From the NCBI RefSeq assembly GCF_025465255.1, contig NZ_JAODNI010000218.1, positions 1-64,000 on the forward strand: a stretch of DNA of 64,000 nt, read 5' to 3'. The notes beneath the pieces are model-generated. The model saw only the letters and a program-made list of their open reading frames with translations. It ran no database searches and was not told where the DNA came from. Numbering within the stretch: position 1 is the stretch's first letter; every line of letters begins with the position of its first letter. Source of the stretch: Pseudonocardia sp. (lineage in GTDB: Bacteria > Actinomycetota > Actinomycetes > Mycobacteriales > Pseudonocardiaceae). Positions 1 to 8,256 of this stretch are shown here, piece by piece. The position numbers were made by a program, and so were the translations under genes.

Positions 1-184
1 GCAGGCCGGCGGTCCCGAACCGCAGCGGCCCGGACATCCGGTCCGCGAGCTCGGCGGCGGCGTCGCCCGGCGTGCCGCCGGCCAGCGCCGCGGCGAGCAG
101 GGCCTGGAGCTCGGCACGGGTGCCGCGGTCCGGGTCGTCGGCGATCCAGCGGTACGCCGCGTCGCGCAGGGCGGGGGTGAGCAC
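1..184 (-). CDS. pmmB: Phosphomannomutase/phosphoglucomutase PmmB, N-terminal part (cut by window edge)
   Basis: Only the first 61 codons are inside the window. Read on the minus strand from a GTG at 184, the protein has a helical start and reaches LRFGTAGL, the N-terminal substrate and phosphate loop typical of alpha-D-phosphohexomutases. The family interconverts hexose-6-phosphate and hexose-1-phosphate. The GTG lies one base after the TGA of the upstream deoD-type gene, so the two are almost certainly co-translated; the same pair (Rv3307-Rv3308) occurs in M. tuberculosis. The catalytic phosphoserine region lies outside the window, so substrate choice (mannose or glucose phosphate) cannot be judged. 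Confidence 0.85.
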   Translation of the reverse strand, partial: MLTPALRDAAYRWIADDPDRGTRAELQALLAAALAGGTPGDAAAELADRMSGPLRFGTAGL

Positions 185-185
185 G

Positions 186-1004
186 TCAGACCTTGGCGAC
201 GAGGTCGCGCAGCAGCTCACCCATCCGCGTCGCGGACTCGCGGCCCGCCGCGAGGACCTCCTCGTGGTCCAGCGGCTGCCCGGTCATCCCGGCCGCCAGG
301 TTCGTGACCAGGGACAACCCGAACACCTCGACGCCCGCGGCGCGCGCCGCGATCGCCTCCAGCACGGTGGACATGCCGACGAGGTCCGCGCCCAATGCGC
401 GCAGCATCCGGATCTCCGCGGGGGTCTCGAAGTGCGGCCCCGGCAGCCCCGCGTAGACGCCCTCCTCGAGCGACGGGTCGACCTCGCGCGCGAGCGCGCG
501 CAGGCGCGGCGAGTAGAGGCCCGTGAGGTCGGTGAACCGCGGCCCGACGAGCGGCGAGCGGGCCAGCAGGTTGAGGTGGTCCGCGATCAGCACCGGCTGC
601 CCGACGGACATGCCTTCCCGGATCCCGCCGGCGGCGTTGGTCAGCACGACCGCGCGGCAGCCCGCCGCGGCCGCGGTCCGCACGCCGTGCACCACCGAGT
701 CGACGCCGTGACCCTCGTAGAGATGGGTGCGCCCGAGCAGGACGAGCACGCGACGCTCGCCGACCCGCACCGAGCGGATCGTGCCGCCGTGCCCCTCCAC
801 GGCGGGCCGGACGAAGCCCGGCAACGACGCCATGGTCACCTCGGCGTCCGCGATGCCGATCACGTCCGCGGCGGGCCGCCAGCCCGAGCCCAGCACCACG
901 GCGACGTCGTGCCGGGAGACCCCCGTGCCCCGCGCGAGGGCGCCCGCGGCCTCGGTGGCGGCGTCACCCGAGAGGTCCGTTCCCGGTCCGGTCGCGATCG
1001 TCAT
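186..1004 (-). CDS. deoD: Purine nucleoside phosphorylase
   Basis: This 272-residue protein is a trimeric-type (PNP/MTAP family) purine nucleoside phosphorylase, which splits (deoxy)inosine and guanosine with phosphate to base and (deoxy)ribose-1-phosphate for purine salvage in the cytosol. Family landmarks are VVLGSGW near residue 37 (phosphate loop), GRTHLYEGH near 90, LTNAAGG near 121, [11 protein letters not shown] near 189 and [10 protein letters not shown] near 204, followed by SLVTNLAAG. Length matches the mycobacterial enzyme. On the minus strand a TAGGGT box ends 6 nt before the ATG, so the transcript is probably leaderless. pmmB follows with a one-base gap. Confidence 0.93.
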   Translation of the reverse strand: MTIATGPGTDLSGDAATEAAGALARGTGVSRHDVAVVLGSGWRPAADVIGIADAEVTMASLPGFVRPAVEGHGGTIRSVRVGERRVLVLLGRTHLYEGHGVDSVVHGVRTAAAAGCRAVVLTNAAGGIREGMSVGQPVLIADHLNLLARSPLVGPRFTDLTGLYSPRLRALAREVDPSLEEGVYAGLPGPHFETPAEIRMLRALGADLVGMSTVLEAIAARAAGVEVFGLSLVTNLAAGMTGQPLDHEEVLAAGRESATRMGELLRDLVAKV

Positions 1005-1036
1005 GCGATCACCCTAGGGTGGACACGCCCGCGGGA

Positions 1037-2809
1037 TCACGTACCGCCGCCGGTGGCGGAGAACCGCGCGGACAGGGCGTCCATCAGCTCCGTCGCGCGA
1101 CCGATCTCCCGGCCGTCCGGGACGCTCAGGGTCATCGCCCACACGCCGGTGGCGTCCGGCACGATCCGCACCAGGTTCGCGCGCTGCTGGTCCCCGCTGC
1201 GGGTGCGGTAGAAACGCCGCTCCCCGTTCGCCGCGGGGGCGGCGCCGGTGGCCTGCCCGCCGTCGACGGCGTCGACGCCGAGCCCCTCGGCCGTGAGCGC
1301 GTCCGTGATCTCGGAGGCGGCCTTCGTGTGGCGGACGCTGAGCTCCTCGGTCCCGTCCGGGCTGACGAACCGGACTTCGCCGGTGCCGTCCCCGCCGTCC
1401 AGCCGGTACTCGGCCCAGGCGGCCGGGACGTCCAGCGAGAAGCCCAGCCGGTCCGAATGCGTGACCGTGGGGCTCTGCGCGGTCGTCACGGAGACGGTGG
1501 AGAGCGGGGCCTGCCCGGCGATCGTGCGGGTGACGGCGTAGCCGCCCACCGCTCCCGCGATCACCATCACTGCCCCCGCGACGGCGAGGACCGCGGACAG
1601 CCACCCCGACATCCGCACAGGGGGTGTCGTGCTCCGCGGCGCCGGGCGGAGGGGCCCGGGGTGCGCCGCGGTGCCGGACGGCGTACCGGGCACCACCGCG
1701 GTGGCGCGCAGGCTCGCGTCGGCCTTCCCGCCGCCCAGGCCGGCGGGCAGCGGACCCGGGGAGGCGGCGAGCGGCGCCGGGCGGGAGCCGCCCGGGGACG
1801 GGAGCCGCGAGGAACCCGCGACTCCGGCGCGCTGCGATCGTTCGGCGGGGTGCTCGGTGACCGCGCCCGACGACGCGGACCGCGGCGTCGGCACCTGGTC
1901 CCCGGGCCGGGTGATCATCGCGGCGACGGTGGGCGCGTCCGGCGAGCCGGGGTAGAGCGGGTCGTCCGGGTCCGCGAGCAGCGGGCGCAACCGGCGCCGC
2001 ACCTCGTCGAGCGGCATCCGGCGCTCGGGCTCCTTGACCATCAGCGCGGCGATCACCTCGGTGATCGGGCCGGAGCCGCTGGGCCGCGGCACCTCGCCGT
2101 CCACGACCTCGGTGATCGTGGACACCGGGTCCCCGTGCACGTCGTAGGGCGGGCGGCCCTCGATCGCGGCGAACAGCGTCGCACCCAGGCCCCACAGGTC
2201 CGCGGCCGGCGTCACGGGCTGGCCCGCGGCGACCTCGGGCGCGATGTAGGCGGGCGAGCCGAGGACGAGCCCGGCGGTGGTCATCGGGGCGTCCGCGACG
2301 TTGCGCGCGATGCCGAAGTCCGTGAGCTTGATCCGGCCGTCGTGGGCGACGAGGACGTTCCCCGGCTTGACGTCCCGGTGCGTGATGCCCGCCCGGTGCG
2401 CCGCGCGCAGCGCCGCCCCGGTGGCGAAGCCGACGACCCCCGCCTGGACGGACGAGAGCCGCCCCTGCTCGGTGATCAGCATGGCCAGGTTCCGCGACGG
2501 GACCATCTCGAGGACGACCATCGGCTGGCCGTCGACGTCGACGACGTCGAACACGGTGATGACGTTGGGGTGGGACAGCCCGCCGAGGGCCCGCGCCTCG
2601 CGCAGCATCCGCTCGCGCATCGCCAGGGCCTCGCCGTGCGGGATGCCCGGCGGTACCTTCAGCTCCTTGACCGCGACCCGGCGCTGGAGGACCTCGTCGT
2701 AACCGGACCAGACCGTGCCCATCGCGCCGCTGCCCAGTTTCGACGACAGCCGGTAGCGGCCGCCGATGAGGCGCTGTTCCTCATCACCCGGGATGGACAC
2801 GGCGGCCAT
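1037..2809 (-). CDS. Receptor-type Ser/Thr protein kinase (Pkn family)
   Basis: A 590-residue Hanks-type kinase with one membrane span. The kinase domain (about 18-275) keeps the glycine loop GSGAMG near 27-32, the ATP lysine in VAVKEL (K48), HRDVKPGN (D146), DFG (164-166) and an activation segment with GSPAYIAPE near 184. A Pro/Ser/Ala-rich juxtamembrane linker (about 285-400) leads to a hydrophobic helix near 403-427 and a roughly 160-residue extracytoplasmic domain. That domain has no PASTA repeats; it resembles a compact soluble sensor fold that I do not recognise. The gene runs toward deoD but lies 32 nt upstream of it. It probably phosphorylates cytoplasmic targets in response to an unknown external signal. 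Confidence 0.92.
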   Translation of the reverse strand: MAAVSIPGDEEQRLIGGRYRLSSKLGSGAMGTVWSGYDEVLQRRVAVKELKVPPGIPHGEALAMRERMLREARALGGLSHPNVITVFDVVDVDGQPMVVLEMVPSRNLAMLITEQGRLSSVQAGVVGFATGAALRAAHRAGITHRDVKPGNVLVAHDGRIKLTDFGIARNVADAPMTTAGLVLGSPAYIAPEVAAGQPVTPAADLWGLGATLFAAIEGRPPYDVHGDPVSTITEVVDGEVPRPSGSGPITEVIAALMVKEPERRMPLDEVRRRLRPLLADPDDPLYPGSPDAPTVAAMITRPGDQVPTPRSASSGAVTEHPAERSQRAGVAGSSRLPSPGGSRPAPLAASPGPLPAGLGGGKADASLRATAVVPGTPSGTAAHPGPLRPAPRSTTPPVRMSGWLSAVLAVAGAVMVIAGAVGGYAVTRTIAGQAPLSTVSVTTAQSPTVTHSDRLGFSLDVPAAWAEYRLDGGDGTGEVRFVSPDGTEELSVRHTKAASEITDALTAEGLGVDAVDGGQATGAAPAANGERRFYRTRSGDQQRANLVRIVPDATGVWAMTLSVPDGREIGRATELMDALSARFSATGGGT

Positions 2810-3176
2810 TGTCCCCGGCGGATGTCACGCTCCGGCAACTGCCCCGGTCCGGGGCCCGGGAGACGGCCGGATGAGGCTCCGCCGCGCTTCGCCGGACCCC
2901 CGAACGGACGCGTAGCGGAGGCCGTCGGGTACAGTGGGTGACGGTCGGAGGACCGTTCGCAGGGCGACGAGCGGCCGCGTGGTCCGTTCGTCGCACTCGG
3001 CACTGACCGCTCGCCACCGGCTTCCCGCCCGCCCGCAGCAGGTCACCGACCCCTCGGCGCGCGTACCCCTGAAGTGTCGGTTTCGGGTTGGTACACCGCT
3101 GTCCGGGTGAGCACCATGGGTGCATGCAGGAAAGAGCGAAGAGCCCGAGCGGGGTGGTCCGGGCCGGTGAGGCTCG
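2810..3176. promoter_or_regulatory. Divergent intergenic region between kinase and amidohydrolase
   Basis: This 367-bp stretch holds no convincing gene. A TACAGT box at 2930-2935 could be a plus-strand -10. If so, the amidohydrolase mRNA would carry a leader of about 235 nt with two potential hairpins: ACGGTC/GACCGT around 2941-2956, and arms 2964-2974 with 2984-2994 (GCGACGAGCGG and CCGTTCGTCGC). No good -35 is visible, and no known riboswitch motif was recognised. Confidence 0.35.
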
Positions 3177-4409
3177 ATGACCGTGCTGCAGGCGCGCCCA
3201 GAGCTTTCCGGCCCCGACGGCCCGGTCACCGATCTCGGTGCCGGCACCGGGCCCGCGTGGCTCGACACCTGGCTCGCGAGCGGCAGGGACGACCTCGTCA
3301 CCTGGCGTCGCCTGCTGCACGCCGATCCTGAGCTCGGCCGCGCCGAGCACCGGACCACGGCGGTGATCGCCCGCACGCTGCTCGCGGCGGGCCTCGAACC
3401 GCGCACGCTTCCCGGCGGTACCGGCCTGGTCTGCGACGTGGGGTACGGCGAGCGCTGCGTGGCGCTGCGCGCGGACCTCGACGCGCTTCCGCTGCAGGAG
3501 GAGACGGGTCTCCCGTTCGCCTCCGGCACCCCGGACGTCATGCACGCCTGCGGGCACGACGCGCACACGGCGATGGTCCTCGGGGCCGGCCTGGCGCTCG
3601 CGTCGGCGCCGTCGCTGCCCGGCCGCGTCCGGCTGGTGTTCCAGCCCGCGGAGGAGATCCAGCCCGGCGGCGCGCTCGACGTGGTCGCGGACGGCGCCAT
3701 GGAGGGAGTGGAGCGGATCTTCGCGCTGCACTGCGACCCGCGCCTGGAGGTCGGCAAGCTCGGCACCCGGGTCGGGCCGATCACCTCGGCGTGCGACGTC
3801 GTCGAGGTCCGGCTGACCTCGCCCGGCGGCCACACCGCCCGCCCGCACCTCACGGCGGACCTGGTGGAGGCGCTGGGCCTGCTGATCACCCAGCTGCCGC
3901 TCCTGCTCACCCGCCACGTGGACCCGCGCTCCGGCACGGTCCTGGTGTGGGGTGCGGTCCAGTCCGGCGAGGCGGCGAACGCGATCCCGCAGTCCGGGGT
4001 CCTGCGCGGCACGCTGCGCACCGCGGACCACGACACGTGGACCGGCATCGAGGAGAAGTTCCGCTCGCTCGTCGCCGCCGTCCTCGCGCCGCTCGGCGTC
4101 GGGTACGTCATCGACTACACCCGCGGTGTCCCGCCCGTGGTCAACGAGGCGGTCAGCTCGGGCATGCTCCGGGACGCCGCGATCACCCTCGGCGGGCTCG
4201 AGGCGGCGGCGGACACCGAGCAGTCCAGCGGCGGCGAGGACTTCGCCTGGTACCTGGAGAAGGTCCCGGGCGCGATGGCCCGGCTCGGCGTCTGGCCGGG
4301 GGTGGGCCCGATGAAGGACATCCACCAGTCCACGTTCGACCTCGACGAGCGCGCCCTCCCGGTGGGGGTCCGGGTCCTGATCAACGCAGCCCTCTCCGCC
4401 CTGGCGTAA
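3177..4409 (+). CDS. M20-family amidohydrolase (AmiA/HipO-like)
   Basis: A 410-residue member of the M20D metallopeptidase family, which hydrolyses N-acyl amino acids or related amides with two metal ions. Metal ligands are visible as MHACGHDAHT near residue 122, the catalytic PAEE near 161 and the late SSGGEDFAW segment near 343, plus the dimerisation-domain motif PGGHTARP near 216. The neighbourhood matches the M. tuberculosis amiA1/amiB1-deoD region, so it is likely the AmiA counterpart; only one of the two mycobacterial paralogues is present here. There is no signal peptide, so it is cytosolic. The natural substrate is unknown. Confidence 0.88.
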   Translation: MTVLQARPELSGPDGPVTDLGAGTGPAWLDTWLASGRDDLVTWRRLLHADPELGRAEHRTTAVIARTLLAAGLEPRTLPGGTGLVCDVGYGERCVALRADLDALPLQEETGLPFASGTPDVMHACGHDAHTAMVLGAGLALASAPSLPGRVRLVFQPAEEIQPGGALDVVADGAMEGVERIFALHCDPRLEVGKLGTRVGPITSACDVVEVRLTSPGGHTARPHLTADLVEALGLLITQLPLLLTRHVDPRSGTVLVWGAVQSGEAANAIPQSGVLRGTLRTADHDTWTGIEEKFRSLVAAVLAPLGVGYVIDYTRGVPPVVNEAVSSGMLRDAAITLGGLEAAADTEQSSGGEDFAWYLEKVPGAMARLGVWPGVGPMKDIHQSTFDLDERALPVGVRVLINAALSALA

Positions 4410-4449
4410 CCACCCCGCCGACCTGATCAGCGCGAGCCGGTCCGGCATT

Positions 4450-4534
4450 CGTCGGCTCGGCTTCCACTTTCCGCGAGTCGGCACTTTCCGTCGCGCGAGT
4501 CGGCGTTCTTGGCTGCGCGAGCCGGCGTTCGCGG
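4450..4534 (+). repeat. Array of 22-bp phased repeats, GCGAGTCGGCACTT type
   Basis: Three clear units start at 4472, 4494 and 4516, exactly 22 bp apart: CGCGAGTCGGCACTTTCCG, CGCGAGTCGGCGTTCTTGG and CGCGAGCCGGCGTTCGCGG. A degenerate fourth unit may precede them from 4450. The array lies between the amidohydrolase stop and the DUF559 gene. The same unit recurs, also at 22-bp spacing, near 5.66 kb and 12.78 kb, and as an inverted pair at 44.4 kb. Confidence 0.85.
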
Positions 4535-4671
4535 TTGTCCGATGCACACTGGTCCGACGACGATCCGCTCCGCGCCGTCCGGACGACGGCGTTCTCCACA
4601 TGTGCCCTCAGCCATCCACAGGATCGAGATGACTCCTCTGGAAGCCGTCCCGATGCCCGACCGTCGAAGGC

Positions 4672-5619
4672 ATGCTTCCGTGGAAACTCGGCCTCTCCGG
4701 CGCCTGCCGCCGCTGCACGCTCGTCAATGCGGTGGGCCAGTACTCCGTCCGGACCGCCCTGCGCACAGGTGAGGCGACGAGTCCGTGGCCCGGTGTGCTC
4801 GTCGACGGGGCCCGGGCGACCGAACCCCTCACCATGATCAGCGCGGCCTGGCTCGCGACCGGGGAGGACTGCGTCGTCACCGGTCCCACCGCCGCGTTCC
4901 TGCACCGCTGCTCCGCGGCCTCGCCGACCCCCGTCCACCTCGCCGTACCGTACGAGACACGGCGCCGGACGAGGCCCGGCGTCGTCGTCCACAACGGGAC
5001 GGCGCTCGTGGGTGACCGCGTGACGATCGCGGGCCTGCCGGTTCTCGCCCTCGAGCGGACGATCACGGATCTCCTCTGCACGCTCCGGCCGGCCGAGGCG
5101 CTGGCGATCACGGACCAGGCCCTGGCGCTCGAGGACGTCGACGCGGAGGAGTTCCGGCTCGACGTGCGGGAACGGCTGCTGGCGCGACCGGACCCCCGCG
5201 GAACGCGGGTCGGTACCCGGCTGCTGGAGCTCGCGACGGGGCTGGCGAGGTCACCCGCCGAGAGCCGGCTTCTGTGGACGGTCGCGGACCTGGGCTATCC
5301 CGTACCTCGGCTCAATCATCCGCTGCGCGGCGTCTGGGGCGAGGAGCTCTACCTGATCGACCTGGCGTGGCCCGAGCTGCGGATCGCGCTCGAGTACGAC
5401 GGGTACGAGACCCACGTCGGGCGGGAGGTCGAGGACGAGCTGCGGGCCGCCGATCTGCGGAGCCGCGGCTGGATCGTCGTCCGGGTCGACAAGTCCGATC
5501 TCGTTCTGCCCGTCCGTTTGGCAGTCGAACTCGACGACGCGTTCCGCCGCCGGGGCATCGACGCGTCCCGCCGGGTGGCGGGCGGGCTGCGGCCACGTCG
5601 GCACCGGGAGGCGCGGTGA
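4672..5619 (+). CDS. DUF559 endonuclease-fold protein with AbiEi-like N-terminus
   Basis: A 315-residue protein of a lineage-expanded actinobacterial family. The C-terminal part (about 195-300) looks like a DUF559/Vsr-type restriction-endonuclease fold: LIDLAWPELRIALEYDGYE supplies the acidic residues and the following region has RSRGWIVVRVDKSDL. The first ~170 residues resemble the winged-helix-containing AbiEi-antitoxin-like N-terminal region often found in these proteins. No toxin partner is adjacent. The start is uncertain: the ATG at 4672 has no strong ribosome site, and a later in-frame start is possible. Nuclease activity is inferred from fold only. Confidence 0.75.
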   Translation: MLPWKLGLSGACRRCTLVNAVGQYSVRTALRTGEATSPWPGVLVDGARATEPLTMISAAWLATGEDCVVTGPTAAFLHRCSAASPTPVHLAVPYETRRRTRPGVVVHNGTALVGDRVTIAGLPVLALERTITDLLCTLRPAEALAITDQALALEDVDAEEFRLDVRERLLARPDPRGTRVGTRLLELATGLARSPAESRLLWTVADLGYPVPRLNHPLRGVWGEELYLIDLAWPELRIALEYDGYETHVGREVEDELRAADLRSRGWIVVRVDKSDLVLPVRLAVELDDAFRRRGIDASRRVAGGLRPRRHREAR

Positions 5620-5648
5620 GGGATTACCGGAATCGCGGATTCGGACGC

Positions 5649-5689
5649 CCGGAAGTGCCGACTTGCGCGATCGGAAGTGCCGACTCGCG
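5649..5689 (-). repeat. Two 22-bp phased repeat units between convergent genes
   Basis: On the minus strand the units read CGCGAGTCGGCACTTCCGA and CGCAAGTCGGCACTTCCGG, ending at 5689 and 5667, a spacing of exactly 22 bp. They fill the gap between the 3' ends of the DUF559 gene and the cyclotransferase gene. A role in transcription termination is possible but not shown. Confidence 0.85.
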
Positions 5690-5691
5690 GG

Positions 5692-6141
5692 CTAGAGCGA
5701 CTTGCGGCTCGGCCGGCTGCGCAGTTCGGTGACGTAGTCCGCGGGGGCGCCTGCGGCCTCGGCGGCGTCCGCGATCACGCCGAGGTAGCGGGCCGACGGC
5801 AGGCCGCCCTCGTACGCGTCCAGCACGTAGATCCAGGCGAGCACGCTGCCCTCCATGGTCTGCACGCGCAGCCGCAGCTTCTTGTGCAGGCCGAGCTCGC
5901 CACCCTCCCAGCGGTCCAGCTGGGCGGCGTCGTGCTCCGGCACGTCGTAGATCACGACGAAGACCTGGGAGCCGGGGCTCTCGACCACGGTGGAGAGCGC
6001 GCCCTCCCAGGCGTAGTCCTCCCCGCCGAAGGTCAGCCTCCAGTCGACGAGCCACCCCGTGCCCGCCGTCGGCGAGTGCGGGGCACGCTCCTTCATCTGC
6101 TGCGGATCCATGTTCGACCCGTAGGCGGCGTACAGCGGCAC
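5692..6141 (-). CDS. Gamma-glutamylcyclotransferase-fold protein (Rv3304 family)
   Basis: A 149-residue GGCT/AIG2-fold protein. The opening PLYAAYGSNM is the substrate-binding loop of the fold, followed by GWLVDWRLTFGG and the region around RWEGGELG. It strongly resembles M. tuberculosis Rv3304, also the neighbour of lpdA. I chose the GTG at 6141 rather than upstream starts because it aligns with that protein's first residue and because a TACCCT box ends 6 nt before it, suggesting a leaderless mRNA. The reaction is not established; cyclotransferase activity on gamma-glutamyl compounds is a fold-based guess. Confidence 0.85.
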   Translation of the reverse strand: MPLYAAYGSNMDPQQMKERAPHSPTAGTGWLVDWRLTFGGEDYAWEGALSTVVESPGSQVFVVIYDVPEHDAAQLDRWEGGELGLHKKLRLRVQTMEGSVLAWIYVLDAYEGGLPSARYLGVIADAAEAAGAPADYVTELRSRPSRKSL

Positions 6142-6266
6142 GGGCACAGGGTATCGGTGCCGACGCCGCCGGGTACCGCCGGGCGGATCACGGGACACGC
6201 GTACGGTATGACCGGGCCGGTCGACCCGGCTGTATCGATCCGCAGACTTGTTTCGGAGGGCGGCAC

Positions 6267-7667
6267 GTGACCCGCATCGTGATCATGGGTGGGGGGCCCG
6301 CCGGCTACGAGGCAGCGCTCGTCGCGGCCCAGCACGGCAGCGACGTGACGATCGTGGAGCAGGACGGCATGGGTGGCGCCTGCGTCATCCACGACTGTGT
6401 CCCCTCGAAGACCTTCATCTCCTCCGCGGCCGTTCGCGTGGACCTGCACCGCGCCGAGGACCTCGGCGTCCTGCTGGACCGCAACACCGCGGGCGTCGAC
6501 CTGCCGAAGGTGAACGGCCGGGTCAAGGGCCTCGCGCTGGCCCAGTCCGCGGACATCCGCAACCGCGTCGAGAGCGACGGCGTGCGGATCCTCAGCGGCA
6601 CCGCCCGCTTCCTCGAGCCCACCGGGAAGGCGCCGCACCTCGTCGAGGCGACGCTGACCAACGGCGAGATGGAGGAGCTCCCCGCGGACGTCGTGCTGAT
6701 CGCCACCGGGGCCACGCCGCGCGTGCTGGACTCGGCCCGCCCGGATGGCGAGCGCATCCTCACCTGGCGCCAGCTCTACGACCTGCCCGCGCTGCCCGAG
6801 CACCTGATCGTCGTCGGCTCCGGCGTGACGGGCGCGGAGTTCGTCTCCGCGTACGTCGAGCTGGGCTGTCAGGTCACGCTGATCTCCAGCCGGGACCGCG
6901 TGCTGCCCGGCGAGGACGCGGACGCGGCGGCCGTGCTGGAGGACGTGTTCACCGAGCGTGGCGTGCGGATCGTGCCGAAGGCGCGGGCGGAGTCCGTCCT
7001 GCGCGACGGCGACGAGGTCGTGGTGACCCTGGCCGACGGGGAGACGATCCGCGGCTCGCACGCGCTGATGACCGTCGGCTCGGTCCCGAACACCGGTGAC
7101 CTCGGCCTGGAGAAGGTCGGGATCGAGCCGGACCGCGGCGGGTTCATCCCCGTGGACCGGGTGTCCCGCACGTCCGTCCCGGGCGTCTACGCGGCCGGGG
7201 ACTGCACCGGCCTGCTGATGCTCGCGTCCGTCGCGGCGATGCAGGGCCGGATCGCGATGTGGCACGCGCTCGGCGAGGGCGTCGCGCCGATCCGGCTGCG
7301 CACCGTCGCGGGCAACGTCTTCACCCGGCCGGAGATCGCGACCGTCGGCATCAGCCAGCGCGCGATCGACGCGGGCGAGGTCCCGGCGCGGACCGTGATG
7401 CTCCCGCTGACCACCAACCCGCGGGCCAAGATGCGCGGCCTGCGCCGCGGGTTCGTCAAGCTGTTCTGCCGGCCCGCGTCGGGCGTGGTGATCGGGGGTG
7501 TCGTCGTGGCGCCGGTGGCGAGCGAGCTGATCCTGCCGATCGCGATGGCCGTGCAGAACGGCCTCGGCGTCGACGACCTGGCGCACACCTTCTCGGTCTA
7601 CCCGTCGCTCTCGGGATCCATCACCGAGGCGGGCCGCCAGCTCATGCAGCACTCCGACCTCGACTGA
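6267..7667 (+). CDS. lpdA: LpdA-type NAD(P)H quinone reductase (flavoprotein disulfide reductase family)
   Basis: A 466-residue FAD protein starting at GTG 6267 behind GGAGGG. The FAD-binding motif GGGPAGYEAAL is at residues 8-18, GGACVIHDCVPSK near 36-48, the NAD(P) motif VVGSGVTGAEF near 180 and the second FAD motif VYAAGDCTG near 308. The C-terminal segment reads SVYPSLSGSITE where true lipoamide dehydrogenases have the catalytic His-Pro, so it lacks that base, as in M. tuberculosis LpdA (Rv3303c), a quinone reductase. Unlike what I recall for that protein, the two-cysteine redox motif looks intact. A TACGGT box at 6202 could be its promoter, divergent from the cyclotransferase. Confidence 0.9.
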   Translation: MTRIVIMGGGPAGYEAALVAAQHGSDVTIVEQDGMGGACVIHDCVPSKTFISSAAVRVDLHRAEDLGVLLDRNTAGVDLPKVNGRVKGLALAQSADIRNRVESDGVRILSGTARFLEPTGKAPHLVEATLTNGEMEELPADVVLIATGATPRVLDSARPDGERILTWRQLYDLPALPEHLIVVGSGVTGAEFVSAYVELGCQVTLISSRDRVLPGEDADAAAVLEDVFTERGVRIVPKARAESVLRDGDEVVVTLADGETIRGSHALMTVGSVPNTGDLGLEKVGIEPDRGGFIPVDRVSRTSVPGVYAAGDCTGLLMLASVAAMQGRIAMWHALGEGVAPIRLRTVAGNVFTRPEIATVGISQRAIDAGEVPARTVMLPLTTNPRAKMRGLRRGFVKLFCRPASGVVIGGVVVAPVASELILPIAMAVQNGLGVDDLAHTFSVYPSLSGSITEAGRQLMQHSDLD

Positions 7668-7744
7668 GGTCGCCCCCGGAACCCGGGGTCGGCTCAGGGG
7701 TTTCCCTGATACCGGGGGCGAACGGGCGCGGGAAGCTCGTACCC

Positions 7745-8089
7745 ATGACCACTCCCGTCCGCACCGGTGTCCCCGTCGTCCCCGTGCTGGTGGCGGGTGC
7801 CGCCGCGCAGCTGGCCGACGACGTCCTCTTCTGGTTCCTGCCGGACGTCCCGCTCCTGCCCGCGTTGATCGCGATCGCGCTCACGGCCGGGGCGGCGCGG
7901 CTCGTGACCCGCGGGATGCACGGCTCGGCCGTAGCCCGGACCGGTCTCGCGGTCGGTGCGGTGTCCGCCGGGCTCAGCCTGCTGATCGGCGGGTTCGGAC
8001 TGCTCACGATCCTGCTGGCGGGGATCACGGTCGTCGCCGGTGTGGCGGGTGCGGTGGCGAAGCGCCCCGAGCTGCGGCCGCACGGCTGA
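7745..8089 (+). CDS. Small integral membrane protein, unknown function
   Basis: A 114-residue protein starting at ATG 7745. Hydrophobic stretches suggest three to four membrane helices, roughly residues 10-27, 35-52, 65-82 and 85-102, with short basic loops (RLVTRGMHGSAVARTG) and a short polar C-terminus ending in PHG. No catalytic motif or known family was recognised. It follows lpdA by 77 nt, with only a weak hairpin (CCCCGG/CCGGGG near 7674-7688) between them, so co-transcription is possible. It ends at a repeat pair and a strong terminator. Confidence 0.6.
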   Translation: MTTPVRTGVPVVPVLVAGAAAQLADDVLFWFLPDVPLLPALIAIALTAGAARLVTRGMHGSAVARTGLAVGAVSAGLSLLIGGFGLLTILLAGITVVAGVAGAVAKRPELRPHG

Positions 8090-8100
8090 CAGAGCGCCCG

Positions 8101-8144
8101 CGACCCGCCGGGCCTGGGAGCGCGACTCGCGGGTGAGCACGACG
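8101..8144 (+). repeat. Two 22-bp phased units, CGACTCGC type
   Basis: Two related blocks start at 8101 (CGACCCGCCGGGCCTGGGAG) and 8123 (CGACTCGCGGGTGAGCACGA), 22 bp apart. They share the CGACYCGC core with the arrays near 31.6 kb. They lie just after the small membrane protein gene and before the hairpin at 8204. Confidence 0.6.
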
Positions 8145-8203
8145 CGGATCGGTGCTGGGGAGCCCCGATCCGCGGGTCCTGGGGACTCGGGGGAGTCCCG
8201 GGA

Positions 8204-8244
8204 ACGACGAGAGCCCCGCCGGGGTCCGGCGGGGCTCTCGTCGT
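8204..8244. terminator. Bidirectional intrinsic terminator, 19-bp perfect stem
   Basis: The arms 8204-8222 and 8226-8244 are exact inverted repeats (ACGACGAGAGCCCCGCCGG and its complement) around a GGT loop. The element sits between the converging ends of the small membrane protein gene and the exonuclease-fold gene, where a shared terminator is expected. There is no U-tract, as is usual in GC-rich actinobacteria. Confidence 0.85.
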
Positions 8245-8256
8245 CGTCCTGCCTGC

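Noticed and set aside
4450-4534. Possible CRISPR array
   Set aside because: Units are 22 bp end to end with no unique spacers, the arrays have at most five units, and no cas gene is present.
2784-4601. 605-codon minus-strand open frame opposite the amidohydrolase
   Set aside because: No domain is visible and the plus-strand M20 motifs are clear, so it is a shadow of the real gene.
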